From the NCBI GenBank assembly GCA_949357655.1, contig CASHTG010000016.1, positions 1,922,001 to 1,986,000 on the forward strand: a DNA stretch of 64,000 nt, in the 5' to 3' direction. This document shows positions 1-11,986 of the stretch, in pieces. Position numbers and translations under genes: made by a program. Position 1 is the stretch's first letter. Each line of letters starts with the position of its first letter. This DNA is from Parascedosporium putredinis (lineage: Eukaryota; Ascomycota; Sordariomycetes; Microascales; Microascaceae). A model generated the notes under the pieces. That model saw nothing but the letters and a program-made list of their open reading frames with translations. It ran no database searches and was not told the DNA's origin.

Positions 1-447
1 ACCTTGGAGATGCCATTGCCTTATAAAACCCAGTATGGAGTCACTAGTACCGAGTCTCCTCCGTGTAGCACCTTGGAGTGAAAGATGGACTGGTAGGAGG
101 GGGCCTAGGGTCTTGAAACCAGCATCTACTTTCAAATGAGCATAGGAAGCCATCCATCGGTAAATTGATTGATTTGCATTTGATGCATCAATGGATCTAT
201 GGATCCCGAATGAATTGAATGGGATCCAATGGATCAATGTATGCCAAACCCCAGAATTCCACCTTCTTCAGTGTTACGTAGGATGTTCTCGACTTCTACG
301 GCCTCTACCGCGAGCGGTCCCGTGTAAGTCTCACAACGTCATATTACCCAAAAGAAAAAAAAAAACCGAAAAGAAAAGGAAAGCACAACAAAAGTTATAC
401 ATTCTACTCCCTGCCTCGAATACCTGTCCCTGATCGTCCAAGTCTTC
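1..447. other. Intergenic, left edge; short inverted repeat
   Basis: No gene is supported here. The stretch lies 3' of the minus-strand CorA-like gene. Around 186-236 there are four copies of ATGGATC/GGATCC-type words, and two of them face each other across an AT-rich spacer, so an imperfect hairpin is possible. An A-rich run at about 355-385 precedes the gene end. The open frame at 191-433 has no recognisable protein features. Confidence 0.5.
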
Positions 448-2617
448 CTAACTAGACTTTGCTGGAGGTTGCTTTTGCGTTAACCGTCGTATCCAACAAC
501 GCACAGCATTGATGGCGAAGGAAAAGAAAAAGATGGCAGCCAGTCCCACGATGCCCAGCCAAAGGAGATGTAGCCTGAAATAATACTCGGTGTCGCCCAT
601 CGAGAACTGAACTAAAAACCATCCTGCCAGAAATATCCACAATAAGGCTATGAAGGCGTAGAAGTGAACCCGCACGTTCCGTTGAAATGGACTAGAACGA
701 TGCCTGCTCGCCGCCCGCGCTACCAAAGTTCTAGCGAGATTGAGTCCCAATATACGCACGACGAGTCCGAGTGTGATGATAAGGCCGAGATAGTCAAACA
801 ATATCATGCCTAACTCGCGAACACGTTTATCCATACTCAAGAGACCGGTGGCGAAGGTGAGCGGGAGGAAAATGGTGGCGAGTACCGTGAGACCCTCAAG
901 TGATTCTGCCCGAACTTCTTCTGTTTGTCCCCTACACTTGGCTTTTACACGTAGCCACCCGTCCTCTAGCCTTTGAAGCTTTCTCTCATAGTGTTCCAAA
1001 TCCTCTCTGAGCTCCATACTCACCCGTGCAAGCCACGGCGCAAAGGGTTGTGTGTGGGCGAGATTCCGAGATTCCCGATCTGCATCGCTCTCCCCAATCG
1101 CTGTACCATGGCTTGACTCCATTGCCAGCCATTCCAAGAGAGAGTTGACGCTTTCTTGCAATTGGCGAAGGTCTGATAGCATGTAATGAATGCTTCTAAG
1201 AACCTTCTCAGTCTCAGCAAGGACCAAGTGGGTATCGGGGGCGCCCCCAACCGATCCGAACCCTACCCCAGCGAAGAGCTCCCGCCAGAGACTTCCCCAC
1301 GACTTACAAGCTGCACGAAACACATCCAATAGTAGCAGCTGGCATAGCCAGTCAGGTTTGCTATTGGCGAATTGTGTTGCTGAATCACTCGATAAGAGGA
1401 GATCCTCTAGCAACTCGCGACAAGTCGTCTCGGGATCCCGTGTGAGAATTCCGAAAGTCTCCCACGGCTCTCTCGAGGGGTCATCTGGTAAATCTCTGGC
1501 TGTCTTTATTACGGGAGTTCCCGGCGGCGAGAGCTTCCTACCCGGCAATGAGCAGAGAACTTCTCCCCATCCCATCTAACATCAGTAAGTGCAACTTAAT
1601 TTGCGAGCTTAAAGATATGGAAAAGAGAAACGGGAAATTACACGAATCGATGAACTGCTATATGGGATGGGTAAAAGAGTTGCGGGTCGCTTGTAGTATA
1701 TACAAGGGAGGAAGGGGAAAAACATAGAACTTACATATAAATCGATTGTTCTCGAGTGGGATAGTCTGGACGGTGACCCAGCTTTGTAGTAGAACGACCA
1801 TGAGCCTGCTATACGAGACAACAGAAGATCTGTATCCCTTTATATAGTCATCCAGTAGAAGTGGATCGACTATCAGTCCCCACCCACCAAGATCATCGTA
1901 TTGGTCGAAGACGTCAAAAGCGTTTGTCGGAAGCGGTGCGCTCTTGAGAGCTTCTATAGGCACCCTACCCAGCGGCAGATTGAAGCCGAACGGACTCCAC
2001 ATTATATGTCCCATCCTCCACTGGTCTCTCATCCTCGACAGATCATGAGCTGGGTTCCTTCGAGCTTTGAAGTGCTCCATCCGGAACTCGGACTCGGCAA
2101 GCCCTTTTGCTCTTTCGCCAGGTAAATTCACGGCATTCAGAGCGAGTTGGCGGTCTAGCTCCCCTCGCTCCGGAATTCCAATCACAACCCGGCACGAACC
2201 CGGCTCCTGGAAGAGAGGTAGGCGTAAGAGGTCATGGGCATCTTGGGATGTTGATTCTCCTTGATCTATTACCGTACCGTCAGCGGCGATATCAACCATC
2301 CGCATATGAGCCGTGAGCTCTTGTTCATCGGGTTGATTTCTTTGAGTGTAGGTATGCCACGTGTGGAGGCTCGGGAAGGCATCCGGCTCGGAATGAGAAA
2401 GTAGGTGTGGCGTTGAGTCCGTACTCTCTTCCACGGGGCCCGTGCTCGGTTCAGTAGAAGCCGCTGACTCTTCCCTAGACTCGGGGCTCGGCTCAGGCTC
2501 CGGTCTGGACACAGCGGATGCGGACTCCATTGCTGGTAGGTTATGGAAGACTTGTCCTGGATCCACTTGCCCCGGGCCTCCTCGGAGTTCTGTTCCAGTT
2601 TCTCCATCAATTTCCAT
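448..2617 (-). CDS. CorA-like membrane protein (divalent-cation transporter family), GMN motif degenerate
   Basis: Two exons on the minus strand. Exon 1 runs from ATG at 2617 to about 1735 and ends at a strong GTAAGT donor (1734-1729). The acceptor is near 1576-1560; the phase across the intron is not clean, so either the GAAG acceptor near 1561 is used or a base is missing. The N-terminal half is acidic and low in complexity (Pro/Glu/Ser-rich), then becomes globular. The C-terminal half holds an alpha-helical cytoplasmic region, then IFLPLTFATGLLSMD, which aligns with the CorA pre-TM signature IFLPLTF..GMN but carries SMD at the selectivity position. Hydrophobic segments follow: FDYLGLIITLGLVVRIL, then a pair near the C-terminus. 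Estimated length is about 670 aa. CorA proteins are pentameric Mg2+ channels; without GMN, transport of Mg2+ is uncertain, and a sensory or adaptor role is possible. Family call is good, function open. Confidence 0.72.
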
Positions 2618-4438
2618 GGTGTGGCTTGGATGTAGAATTTCAAAAGTATGTTAAGAGAACGTATTAGGTGGAAGAGAAAGGGAAACCAAGCGATGTGAGA
2701 TCTCAAAAACTGTATGGCGTCGAGTCGGGGGTTGAACTTGTGTGGAGGTAGCCATGATGTCGAAGAAATTGGGACGCAGCACCGCAGGAGGAAAGGTATG
2801 AATTTATAATGAAGAGAGAGAAGCGATGCTTGTGAAGGGCAAGGCTCCCCCTCAAGCCCATTTGTTGGTTTGGCTGGCGGCTAAGCCGGTCGATCAGCGC
2901 CGCCACCACGGCGAGCGCTTCTCTACATGGATCCACCTGATGATTCGTTCAGCCGTGATCATTTCGGGGGCCACCAACGCCCCCCTCCGGTCACCCAATC
3001 GTTTCTAATGTGGATGCAAGATACCATGCATTGGGGAGGACCGGAACCTTGCTTCTTTCTCATCTTAGGGGTTTCTCCCTCTCTTTCCCTTCATACATGT
3101 ACATATTTAACTTGAATATCAAGTGTCTTATCCAAGTACGGGCGTACCGAGGTATAGGGACCATCCTTCCGCAGCCTGCCCAGTCTTCGTGTGAACGAAG
3201 GGCCTTCTAACTGTCTCAAGGATTGGTTGAATGAACGCCCTTAAACCCCCAACCATATCGAGAAATGCTGACGAGTTCGCCAACTCCTTCCCCTAGATCT
3301 TCTTCGCTACGGAAGCCTTTATATTTTTGTTGAAACCCTAATTTGGACGATACCTCGGTATTAAACGAGAGTATCAATCGTCTCATAGATTGTTATGGGT
3401 GGGGGATCTGTAGAGCGCATGTGCGGTCTATTTCTCACATCTACATACATCCATGGATCTAATGATTTCCAGCCAACAAAGACTTAGTCCAACATTTCCT
3501 ATCAACCTCTCTTACCTCTAAAAATCCCATCCTCTCATTCCCAAGTTAGCATAGAGGTGATGTGAGAGAGCCGCATGTGGCGAGTAGCATAGCCCTTTGG
3601 TTTGTGTGGAATTGGGCTTTTAAGAGTGATTATAATTAGTGACGAGTTCACGATGGTGATGCTCTCAAAAGACGGTCGTTGTGGACTTTTGCCACGCTCA
3701 CACTCTGCATCGATAGGGATATGGGAGGGGTGTCTGCCGTTAATGAATTTGACTAATACCATCGGAGGCTCCATGTGTTCTCGCTTAAGCTGCATCAACT
3801 TCGGATCGCATCGGTCTCAGGGCTGTATCTCTGTCCCCATGAGCCGTGGAAGCCTTCCGAACCTCGAGACCTGTTACACAAATATGAGAGCTTATATTCA
3901 ACCAGCGCTCCTGCCCAAAAGGCTTTGAACGGGACGGGCTGTAGAGTCTCAAAGATAGGCTTAGTCATCGCATGGACCCACAAGGACTAATCTTACTGCG
4001 ATGTCTCCTGAAGCATTGAATGACCAGGGAAACGAATATGTGTATGTACAATATACCCGTATCTGTAGTATTAACGCTTGTATAATATAGGTACATCTAC
4101 ATTGTCCTCGAAACTGAGACACTACTACCTGTCCGCCTCGCTCGCACCAACCTCCGTCTGTTAACCAAGATCGAGACCTTGCGAAGCTTCACAACGGGGT
4201 TTCTCTCCAGCACCTTTGGTCAATGAGGCCCCGTCGGATCACATCCCTGCGGCCTCTGTCATCGAAGAATCTAAGAATACCTGTTGCACCAGCCGACAAC
4301 GTTGCATGGGACTTCAACATTGAGCCACGAACCGCCCTCCATCTCGATTGGGAGCAAAGATGCTCGCCACTCGACCTCCAAACAGCATACCCGTTTCGCA
4401 GCTAGTCCTGAGCCATCCCCGCTGACACCCAATAAGAA
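2618..4438. other. Divergent intergenic region between the CorA-like gene and SEC3
   Basis: This is the shared upstream region of two divergently transcribed genes. No frame in it has protein-like composition or recognisable motifs. I see no tRNA boxes or repeats beyond short AT-rich patches near 3090-3130 and 4060-4090. Promoters for both genes must lie here, but no single element stands out. Confidence 0.45.
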
Positions 4439-7400
4439 ATGGATCGCAATGGAAATAGTGCCCTGGCCGCAAAATCCAGGGCAGAGTTATTCGAAGATGA
4501 GAAAAGAAGGATCATAGAGTCGTGCTTCAGCAAAACAGACCCAGATGGATCCCGTTCGTCTTCTTCCTCTTCCGCCCGTTTGTTGCGTGGTGCTGCTAGT
4601 CGATGGCGTCCACGGGCCCTTGATTCTTCTCTGGGACTTCGCTGCTAACCTTTGATCCCCGTACGATTAGTGCAAGAGACCTACATCACCCATCTTCGCA
4701 TCACCGAATACTCAACTCACCCCTCTAACCCGCCTCCCCTTACTCTCGAAACCCCGAAGTCGAGAAACCCCGAGTCATCATCGTCGCAGTCCGCAAGTCA
4801 GGACGCGTGCGCATGCACAAGTCCAAAGAAAATTCTAACGGCACCTTTTCTATTGGCAAAACGTGGAATCTCGACGACCTAACCCATATCCAATCCTATA
4901 CGAACCCATCCGTCGATCCAAATCAGAGACAATGGGCCGGCGAAACAGGATTTCTCGTGACCATACAAAAACCTTACTTCTGGAACGCGCAAACGGATAA
5001 GGAGAAGAAGTTTTTATCGCCAGCTTGGTCAAGATTTATGGAAAGTACACAAACGGCAAGGTGCCCGAACTGACCGGTTTCGATCCGCGCGAGCTCGATC
5101 AGGTCCTCGGCCGACGGCCTCCTCCAGTTCGCCCACCCCCGGTGATTCTGCTAGCCAGCGTAGTGTGTCAGCTAGCTCCGGCATCAATGCTCCAAGGACC
5201 CCCATCCCCCTCCGCAGCCCTCCCCTGGGCCGCCTGGTCGCGTGTTCCCCCACTGGTACAAGCTCGCCGGCTGGGAGCTTCGACTCGTCGCGTTCTCAGA
5301 ACCAGGCTGCGCTGAGGCGATTAGCTGGCAACGACAAAAGCCAAGATTCGCTTAGCAATGCGAATAATAGTAGCAGCAGCTCTTTTAATGCGCCGCCGTC
5401 GCGTGCTGATGAGCCTACCCCTCGGCCGCCCCGCTCACGCGGTGGAATGGCCGGTCCTGGTGCCTTTGGTCGTTTCGGTGACCCCTCTCCCGAACCCACG
5501 CCCAATCTTCCCACTGAAAGGCCACCACCGGACAGGCCCCGCCCGAGAAGGAGGCCGCCCATTGATCTCGCAAGACCGCAGCAGTTCGCTGACCGAGACC
5601 TCGTTCCTGCTCCGCTTATGAGCCCTGGCATGAAGAGGGAGCCAGTCGCCCCGCCCCCTCGTAGCGTCGATCGCATGTCCCCGAGAAACAACTCGCTAAC
5701 ACAGAGGTCCGAAACAAGCTCCATTAGGGAGAGATCCTTCTCCGGACAAAATGACGCGCCCCGAGAATCCCCACGTAGGGGCGACACAACTGGCAGCCTC
5801 CCTCCCAAGAGTCCATCTCAGTCCTCCTTTATGCGGGCAACACCTAACCCTGAGCCACCCTTGCCGCGCTCAGAATCCCCAGCGGCGTTAGATGCCGACG
5901 AATCGCGCCCTGGCCTGGGTCCTATGATCAAATCGAGAAGGGTGGAGCAAGAACGAACACCTTCGCCTCCACCTCCCGAGGATTCCGATGAAACCCGTCC
6001 TGGTCTTGGTTCCATGTTCAAGTCCAGGAGGCTAAATACGGATCCTGCCTCGCCCTCGGATGAGGATACGTCCCGCCCTGGTCTTGGCCCCATGATCAAA
6101 GGCAAGCGATCCAAAGGCGACATTGCCGGTTCGTTGTGGAAGGCGGCGGCGGTTGCGGGTGCCTTCAAACCCCGTCCTGGAGGCGCAGGTGAACGCCTTC
6201 GCCTCGCCCAGGCCAAGCAGGAAGAAGGCCCTGATGGAATTACCGGAGTTGTTCCTGCTCCACCTAGACCCGCCCCTCCTCCCGAGCCAGTTATTCCAGA
6301 GCCCGAACCTCCCAAGCCTCCGAAGCTCGAGGAGACCGTACCCAGCGTCCCCGAGGTCAAGATCACCGTCCCACCATCGAGCCGACCGACTAGCCTTCAG
6401 TCCTCGGTCAAGGATAATCGGCAGAGCATTGATGAAGTGGCAGCGCCAAAAGAGGAGCAGCAGCCGAAAGATGAACCGCGACGGACAATTCCTGCCGGAA
6501 ACGATGGAAAGTACCTTGCTACCCTTGGTGTTGATGCGGCACAGATCTCCACCCTTCTTGCAGCCCCTAAGGGTGTACAGTTAAGAGAATGGATGGACGT
6601 TTCAGGCTTCGTACCCGGCGAGCAGATTCGCTCCTGTACCTGGGATAAGATGAAGGGTGATCTTGACCGCGAGCTGGACAAGGCTCAAGCCGGTGGCTGG
6701 CTCTCACGTTTCAAGGACGAGGACGAACGCATTGAAGCGATCAAGGATGGAATTGACTTGGTCATTGCTGAATGCGAGCAATTAGACGACCTTCTTACTC
6801 TATACAGCGCAGGCCTAGGGGTAAGTGGCTCAGCTATCCGTGTGCCAAGTGCAAATCAGTTCTAACGTGTAGCAAACAGACCATTACTTCCGACATTGAT
6901 TTCCTGGAAGCTCAGGCCGAAGGTATTCAGGTTCAAGTTGCTAACCAAAAGGCGCTTCAAAATGAGCTCCGTATGCTTACCGATACCTGCGCTCTGGACC
7001 GCGACTGGAACGTGGAACCCCTGCGGCGCGCGCCCATTGAAAGGCTAGCGGCCTTGCCGACGTTGAGGATAGCCTCCTCCAACTCTATAAGACCATGCGG
7101 AAGATTGACCCGTCTCTCTGCGGCTACGATAACAAGAACAAGGCCGGAGGCGCGGCTTCCGAGCTTAAACCGTTTGTGGATGATCTTGAGCTGGCAACTG
7201 CCCTTGGCATCGACTTAGACCCTACCAATGGCCTAACTAGCAGCTACGAGAAGATGCGTGTAGTCCAAGATAAGAAGGAGATTTGTTTGCAAGAGAGCAA
7301 CATCTTCATTAATCGTTATCTACGACAGATGGAGACTGAGTTCGACACCGCCTTTGGAAGCACGAAAAACATGCTCGATAGAGCTCTTTCTCGCAAGTCG

Positions 7401-9079
7401 GATAGGGAGATTTACCAGACTCACCGCCGGTACTTGTGGAAATACGTCGGCCTTACTCTCTATGCCCGTGATATTCACCTTGACGCTTGGGGTAACCTCA
7501 TGCAGAAATACCAGGAGCAGGGCAACCCCTATTTAAGCCTGCTTTCGGTGCCATGATTGAATCCTGGAAGGGATATGCTAGAAAGGCCACGGGCGATGAA
7601 GCCGAGCTACTGTTTACTCACCAACCGGAAAAGCAGCATGAGGGTCTCGCAACGGCTGCCCGGAAGCTCACCGTCAAGCGCAGCCAAACCTTGGCAGGTC
7701 GCTTCAGGTCTGATGCAGTCAACAAGATCGTGGCGGACAAAGGCACCGATAACAAGAGCCAGTCATACGAAGTATTCCGAGGCGTGTTGGATGATTTAAT
7801 CCCGCTTGTTGAGATGGAGCACAACTTCATCATTGACTTCTTCCACGCCACAACTTTGGAGCAAACTACCTTCGAGGACTACTTGGCGACACATCCACCG
7901 GGCCAAGACCGCAAGGCACCCGACAATGAGTGGCTCGGCTTCCGCCGTATGGAACCCGACCGCGAAATGGCGCGTAGGGTCACAAAGACAATGGAGGGCA
8001 TGTTCTCTTTCCTCGAAAGCGATCTACAAAAGCTTGTGGAGTGGGTGGTGTTCAATAATCCACTGTAAGTACCTGGTTCTGATTCATTTTCTCTCTTTGA
8101 ACCCATGGCCACGATTTGCTAACTTGGTATCTGCAGACACGCTCTCGGTGTTTTGGCATCTCTAGAGATAAAGATGGAGTCGCTGGGCGGCTCTAACCAA
8201 GAGTTCCTTAATGCCCTCCTTCAAAAGATTCGCTCTGCCCTTGAAACTCGCTTCAAGAAGTTTGTCGACGAGCAGATTCGCGCGATTGAGGAGAAGAAGG
8301 TCAAGATGGCCAAGAAGCGCCGAGGTGTCATTCAGTTCTTCAGGGTTTTCCCTCACTTCGCCGTCGCCATCGAGAATATTATGAGCGCATTCCACCCTGG
8401 TGCGGTAGACGTGCGGCATATGGTGAACGAGGAGTATGCGCGTGTCTTGAAGGCAATGTTTGAAGCTCTCAAGGTCATCGCGAGAGAGAGCAAGGGTGTC
8501 GGCGTTTCCGCCACCACCAATGACCCCGAGGATAAGGAGGCACTCAACTACCACATCCTCCTGATCGAAAACCTGAGCTACTTCATTGAGGAAATGAGTG
8601 ACATCGCCAACGTAGATGTCCTCGAGGATAGGAAGCAAGAGGCTCTCCAGGAGTATAACAAGCATCTCGACCAGTACTTGTCGTCTGTCATGCGCCGTCC
8701 ACTTGGCAAGCTATTAGATTACATTGAGAACGTGGAGGCGCAGCTTCAAGCGATGAAGACACCCTCTCAAATCGCCTCACAGCCCTCCAACTCCAAGGCA
8801 GTGTTCAACAAGGTGCTCAGCGTCTATGACTCGAAGGAGGTACGCAAGGGTATCGAAGCCCTAAGGAAGCGTGTTGAGAAGCATTTCGGTGACGCCGAAG
8901 AGGCAACTGGAGTGGGCAGCAGCGGGAGGGAGCTAGTAGACAAGGTCACGGAGGAGTGCGAGAAGTATTATGGCAAGGTTGAACTGCGCATCGCCACCAT
9001 AACCGCGGAGGTGTATGGCGGCGATGTACTGTTTGAGTGGCCGAGACAAGAGGTTAGGAATGCGTTTGCGGGGAGGTAA
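4439..9079 (+). CDS. SEC3: Exocyst complex component Sec3
   Basis: Sec3 tethers secretory vesicles to the plasma membrane at sites of polarised growth, binding PI(4,5)P2 and Rho-type GTPases through its N-terminal PH-like domain. The start at 4439 gives the family N-terminus (MDRNG..., then EDEKRRIIESCF). Introns: 4554-4670, 6821-6879 and 8065-8136, all GT-AG with CTAAC-like branch sites. The PH/PIP2-binding domain is visible at about residues 40-190 (TYITHLRITEY, NGTFSIGKTWNLDDL, VKIYGKYTNGKVPELTGFDPRELDQVL). A long Pro/Ser/Arg-rich linker follows, then the helical Sec3 C-terminal region (from about 6500), ending FEWPRQEVRNAFAGR. About 1,465 aa, usual for filamentous fungi. The frame is broken five times by single missing bases (about 4763, 5011-5015, 5110, 7047, 7532-7534), each repaired by one base; similarity continues on both sides, so I read these as sequence errors. 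Confidence 0.95.
5891..6111 (+). repeat. Three-copy RPGLG motif repeat inside SEC3
   Basis: Three spaced copies (about 5891-5943, 5979-6033, 6058-6111) encode an acidic lead (DES/DET/DTS) followed by RPGLGPMIKSRR, RPGLGSMFKSRR and RPGLGPMIKGKR. The spacing is irregular, and the copies differ at synonymous sites, so this is a conserved short linear motif array rather than a recent tandem duplication. It sits in the disordered linker of Sec3 just before the helical region. A binding site for a polarity factor is an inference. Confidence 0.8.
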
Positions 9080-9606
9080 ATTTACGGTATCAAGCCTGGT
9101 CTGGATGATTTTGTGACCGTTCACAGATATAAAGTCATAGCGATAGAAGGGAAGTGATGGTGGGGAATTGGTTGATGTGTAACATTCTTGGCTGTCTTAA
9201 ATGGGTTTGCGTTTTGGAGGAAGTTGATACCGTCGTATGAAGAAATGTGTTGCACGCGACGAAAAGTTATATGAAGAAGCCGTGATATCATCCTATAGCC
9301 ATCGCTGTCTGTGTGTGTCTTACCAGAGGTTCTCACAATCCGCCGGAAGGCTGTAGATCGAGGGTGGCCGATTGCTTTAACCGGTATATTAAAATAACGC
9401 GTGAACAATCGGTGTGCACCCACTTTACGCGTCAACCTACTACGCTCACCTACCTCCTTTGATTGCACAACGATCATTTCGAACAAAGAGCATCAGACTT
9501 CGTAGCCTTCTCGACCCTACTATTTCCCTCACTCCTAAGCTGGTTTGTAACAAATTAGCCTCGAGAAAATATTTTGGGATCGCATCTCGACTCACCGAAT
9601 AGCACG
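9080..9606 (+). other. Intergenic, SEC3 3' region and promoter of next gene
   Basis: About 530 bases between two plus-strand genes. It should hold the SEC3 3' UTR and the upstream region of the ASCH-like gene. I see no coding signal, repeat or RNA gene in it. Confidence 0.4.
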
Positions 9607-11986
9607 ATGCCCCCAAACCCCGTGGCAAGGAGCAGGCTCCCGCGTCCAGGGTGTATTCACCAAGTCCTTCTCTCCAACAAATCCAATTCCCCCTCGGCGA
9701 CGATCGATACGGACATATGGAAAGCAGAAGCCTAGGAGAGAAGGTCCGTTGAGGCAGCAGACAATCACGCAGATCGACTTTCTACAGCCCACGCACCCGG
9801 AGGAGCTAGACGAGATTGAGGGAAAGCCGGAGGTTAGCGGGAGTGCAGTCGGGTTCGAGGAGGAAGAGGAAAAGAGGCGGAAGAAGAAGAGGAGAAAGAC
9901 TGAGGGGGATGAGCCGGACTCGGAACCGACATCGAGTTTTCACACGCAGACATTAACGCAGTTCTACAAAGGGGAGGGTTGAAGAGGGAGACGACCCGAG
10001 CCACGATCAATGACTCCGAGGATGAGGACGAGGACCAGAACTCGGATGGTGGATTGGACGAATTCATCACTACGGGGAGACGGGTTCGGATTAATGATGT
10101 CGAGGAAGAGATCCCCAACCGACGAATTGAGACCAAGAGTCCCTCTGTGATTCCGCAGACACCCTTGAAGAAGCAAACACGAGTTGAGATACCATCATCG
10201 CAACCATCGCCTTGCACGCCCATGTTGCTTCGATATTCTCCTCTGGGACCGAGGTCGTCACCGCTCAAGTCTCGGTCCTCCAACGTTATCTCCCCGACGA
10301 AGCCAGGCCGACGCACCGCAAAGGGGACCACGCCGCGCACTCTAGTCATACAAGACTCCTTTGCATCGGCCGTCACAGTCTCATCCGGGCCCTCGCAGTC
10401 ATCGCTCAGGTTTGGAAAAGGGATGCAACGCACTCATCACACTATCCCAAGCAGCCAAGCAGACAAGACTATGCCTGAAGATAACGAGTCTGCGTCGAGG
10501 AGTGAGGAATACAGCGACGAGAACAAATGCAGTGTACCTTCACAAGAGAAAAGGCCGGAGCGCTCGCGGGTAGTGACCATCCCCGACTCCGACGATGAGG
10601 CGGAGGATCTTGATGATGGCGACAACCTTGACAATCCAGCTCGGGAGCAGACACCTACAAGGCATAGTGTCAGTCCCCCAAGTTAAAGGCAGCCAAGTCG
10701 GGAAAGCGAATCGAGCCTGGTGGGGAAAAGCAGAACGAAGAGGATGCTTATGCAGTTGGCGAAGAAACACAGTTTGCCCTTGACCTCCTCGCGTCCGGGA
10801 CCGAAGGCACGCTATCGACAATTCAAAGTGGTTATCAGGAGACTTCCCAGAATAGCTCCCGGAAGCGACCAGACCCAGTGAAGCAGACACCAAGACAGAC
10901 GCGGAAGAAGGCGACGGTGACCTTCTCATCCCCACAATTTTGCCCAGATGAGGAGGACGACCACGCAGCCCAGCACAAAACCCAAGTCTACACCCAGATG
11001 AACAGCCAGCGCGTGGACCTCGCCATCATTCGAGCTATGCCTCCCCCAACTGACCGATCGGATATATTCATATCAATCCACCCACAGCACGTGCAGAAAA
11101 TCGTGAACGGCACCAAGGATCACGAGTTCAGGACATGGAAAATTCCCAGCACCGTTTCACGAATATGGATCTACGTTACCAAACCCGAGTCTATGCTCCG
11201 CTACATGGCATGCATCGGCCCCGCCAAGGTGCCCGGTGAGATTGTGAACGAACGCGGGATCGGCAATGCCGAGTTCAACAAGAAGGCGGGCAAGCCTGGG
11301 TTTGCGTACGAGATTGAAGAACTATACGAGCTTAACAACCCAGTTCCGCTTAAACGGATGAAGGACAACGGCTGGGTTGACGCCGCACCGCAAAAGTACG
11401 CATTTGTGCCCCCGGTGGTTGTGTCTCAGCTCCAGGCAAATCTTCGATGCCAACTCCTTCTTGATGATGACGGCGAAGGCCCAATCTTTGAAGACGAGAT
11501 CAACGCCTCACAGCCCAAACAATCTGCCACGCTGTCCCAGGAAACAGGGGAGGTAGAGGCCCAGTTACTCAGCGACATTGCGTACTCGACACAGCACCCA
11601 CATCGGACGACCGGGTACTCCCGCATCTAGTCAGAAGACGCCACGGCCTCGAAGACGCTCGGCACGGCAAACTCAAAAATACCACCAGTAGACCAGCCCG
11701 CGTCCCCATCTTCGGGTCAGAAACGTAAGAGGGGGCAGAGAGGACGATTGCGTCCTCCCAGGCAACGACGGCGAGCGAGTCTTCAACACCCTCGCGGTCT
11801 CAGGACCTTTCGGTCCCACGGCTTCCCAACTCCAGCCCGACCCAACCCATATTCCATGATAGTGGCAGCCCCGTGCGCATTCCCGAAGGGGACTTTGACC
11901 TGAGGACCTCTCAGCTCGTGACCGCGAGCCAACTGTTGCCGGAGACGTTGATGAGGGACGACGAGAGCGGGCCACCGATGGGCTAA
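9607..11986 (+). CDS. Nuclear protein with ASCH/PUA-like domain and TLTQ-type motifs
   Basis: Start ATG at 9607 opens a basic N-terminus (PPKPRGKEQ-like once one base in the AAACCCC run is allowed for). Two similar short motifs follow: QQTITQIDFL (9752-9787) and TQTLTQFYKG (9944-9973). The second resembles a PCNA-interacting PIP box (xxxL..FY), although the first position is not Gln. A disordered region rich in SP/TP and acidic patches (DSEDEDED, IPDSDDEAEDLDD) comes next, with basic nuclear-localisation-like KKKRRK at about 9880. At about 11060-11430 lies a folded domain: FISIHPQHVQKIVNGTKDHEF, then RIWIYVTKPESML, then FAYEIEELYELNNPV. That pattern fits the ASCH branch of PUA-like folds, which bind RNA or modified nucleotides. 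Stop TAA at 11984-11986 after another frame change. About 790 aa. Frame breaks at about 9617, 9690, 9975, 10680 and 11630-11740. Role inferred as nuclear nucleic-acid binding; no confident named orthologue. Confidence 0.68.

Noticed and set aside
4439..9079. Reading the SEC3 breaks as programmed frameshifts or a pseudogene
   Set aside because: Five unrelated sites, none with a slippery heptamer and stimulator that I can see, and full similarity between them; sequence error is simpler.
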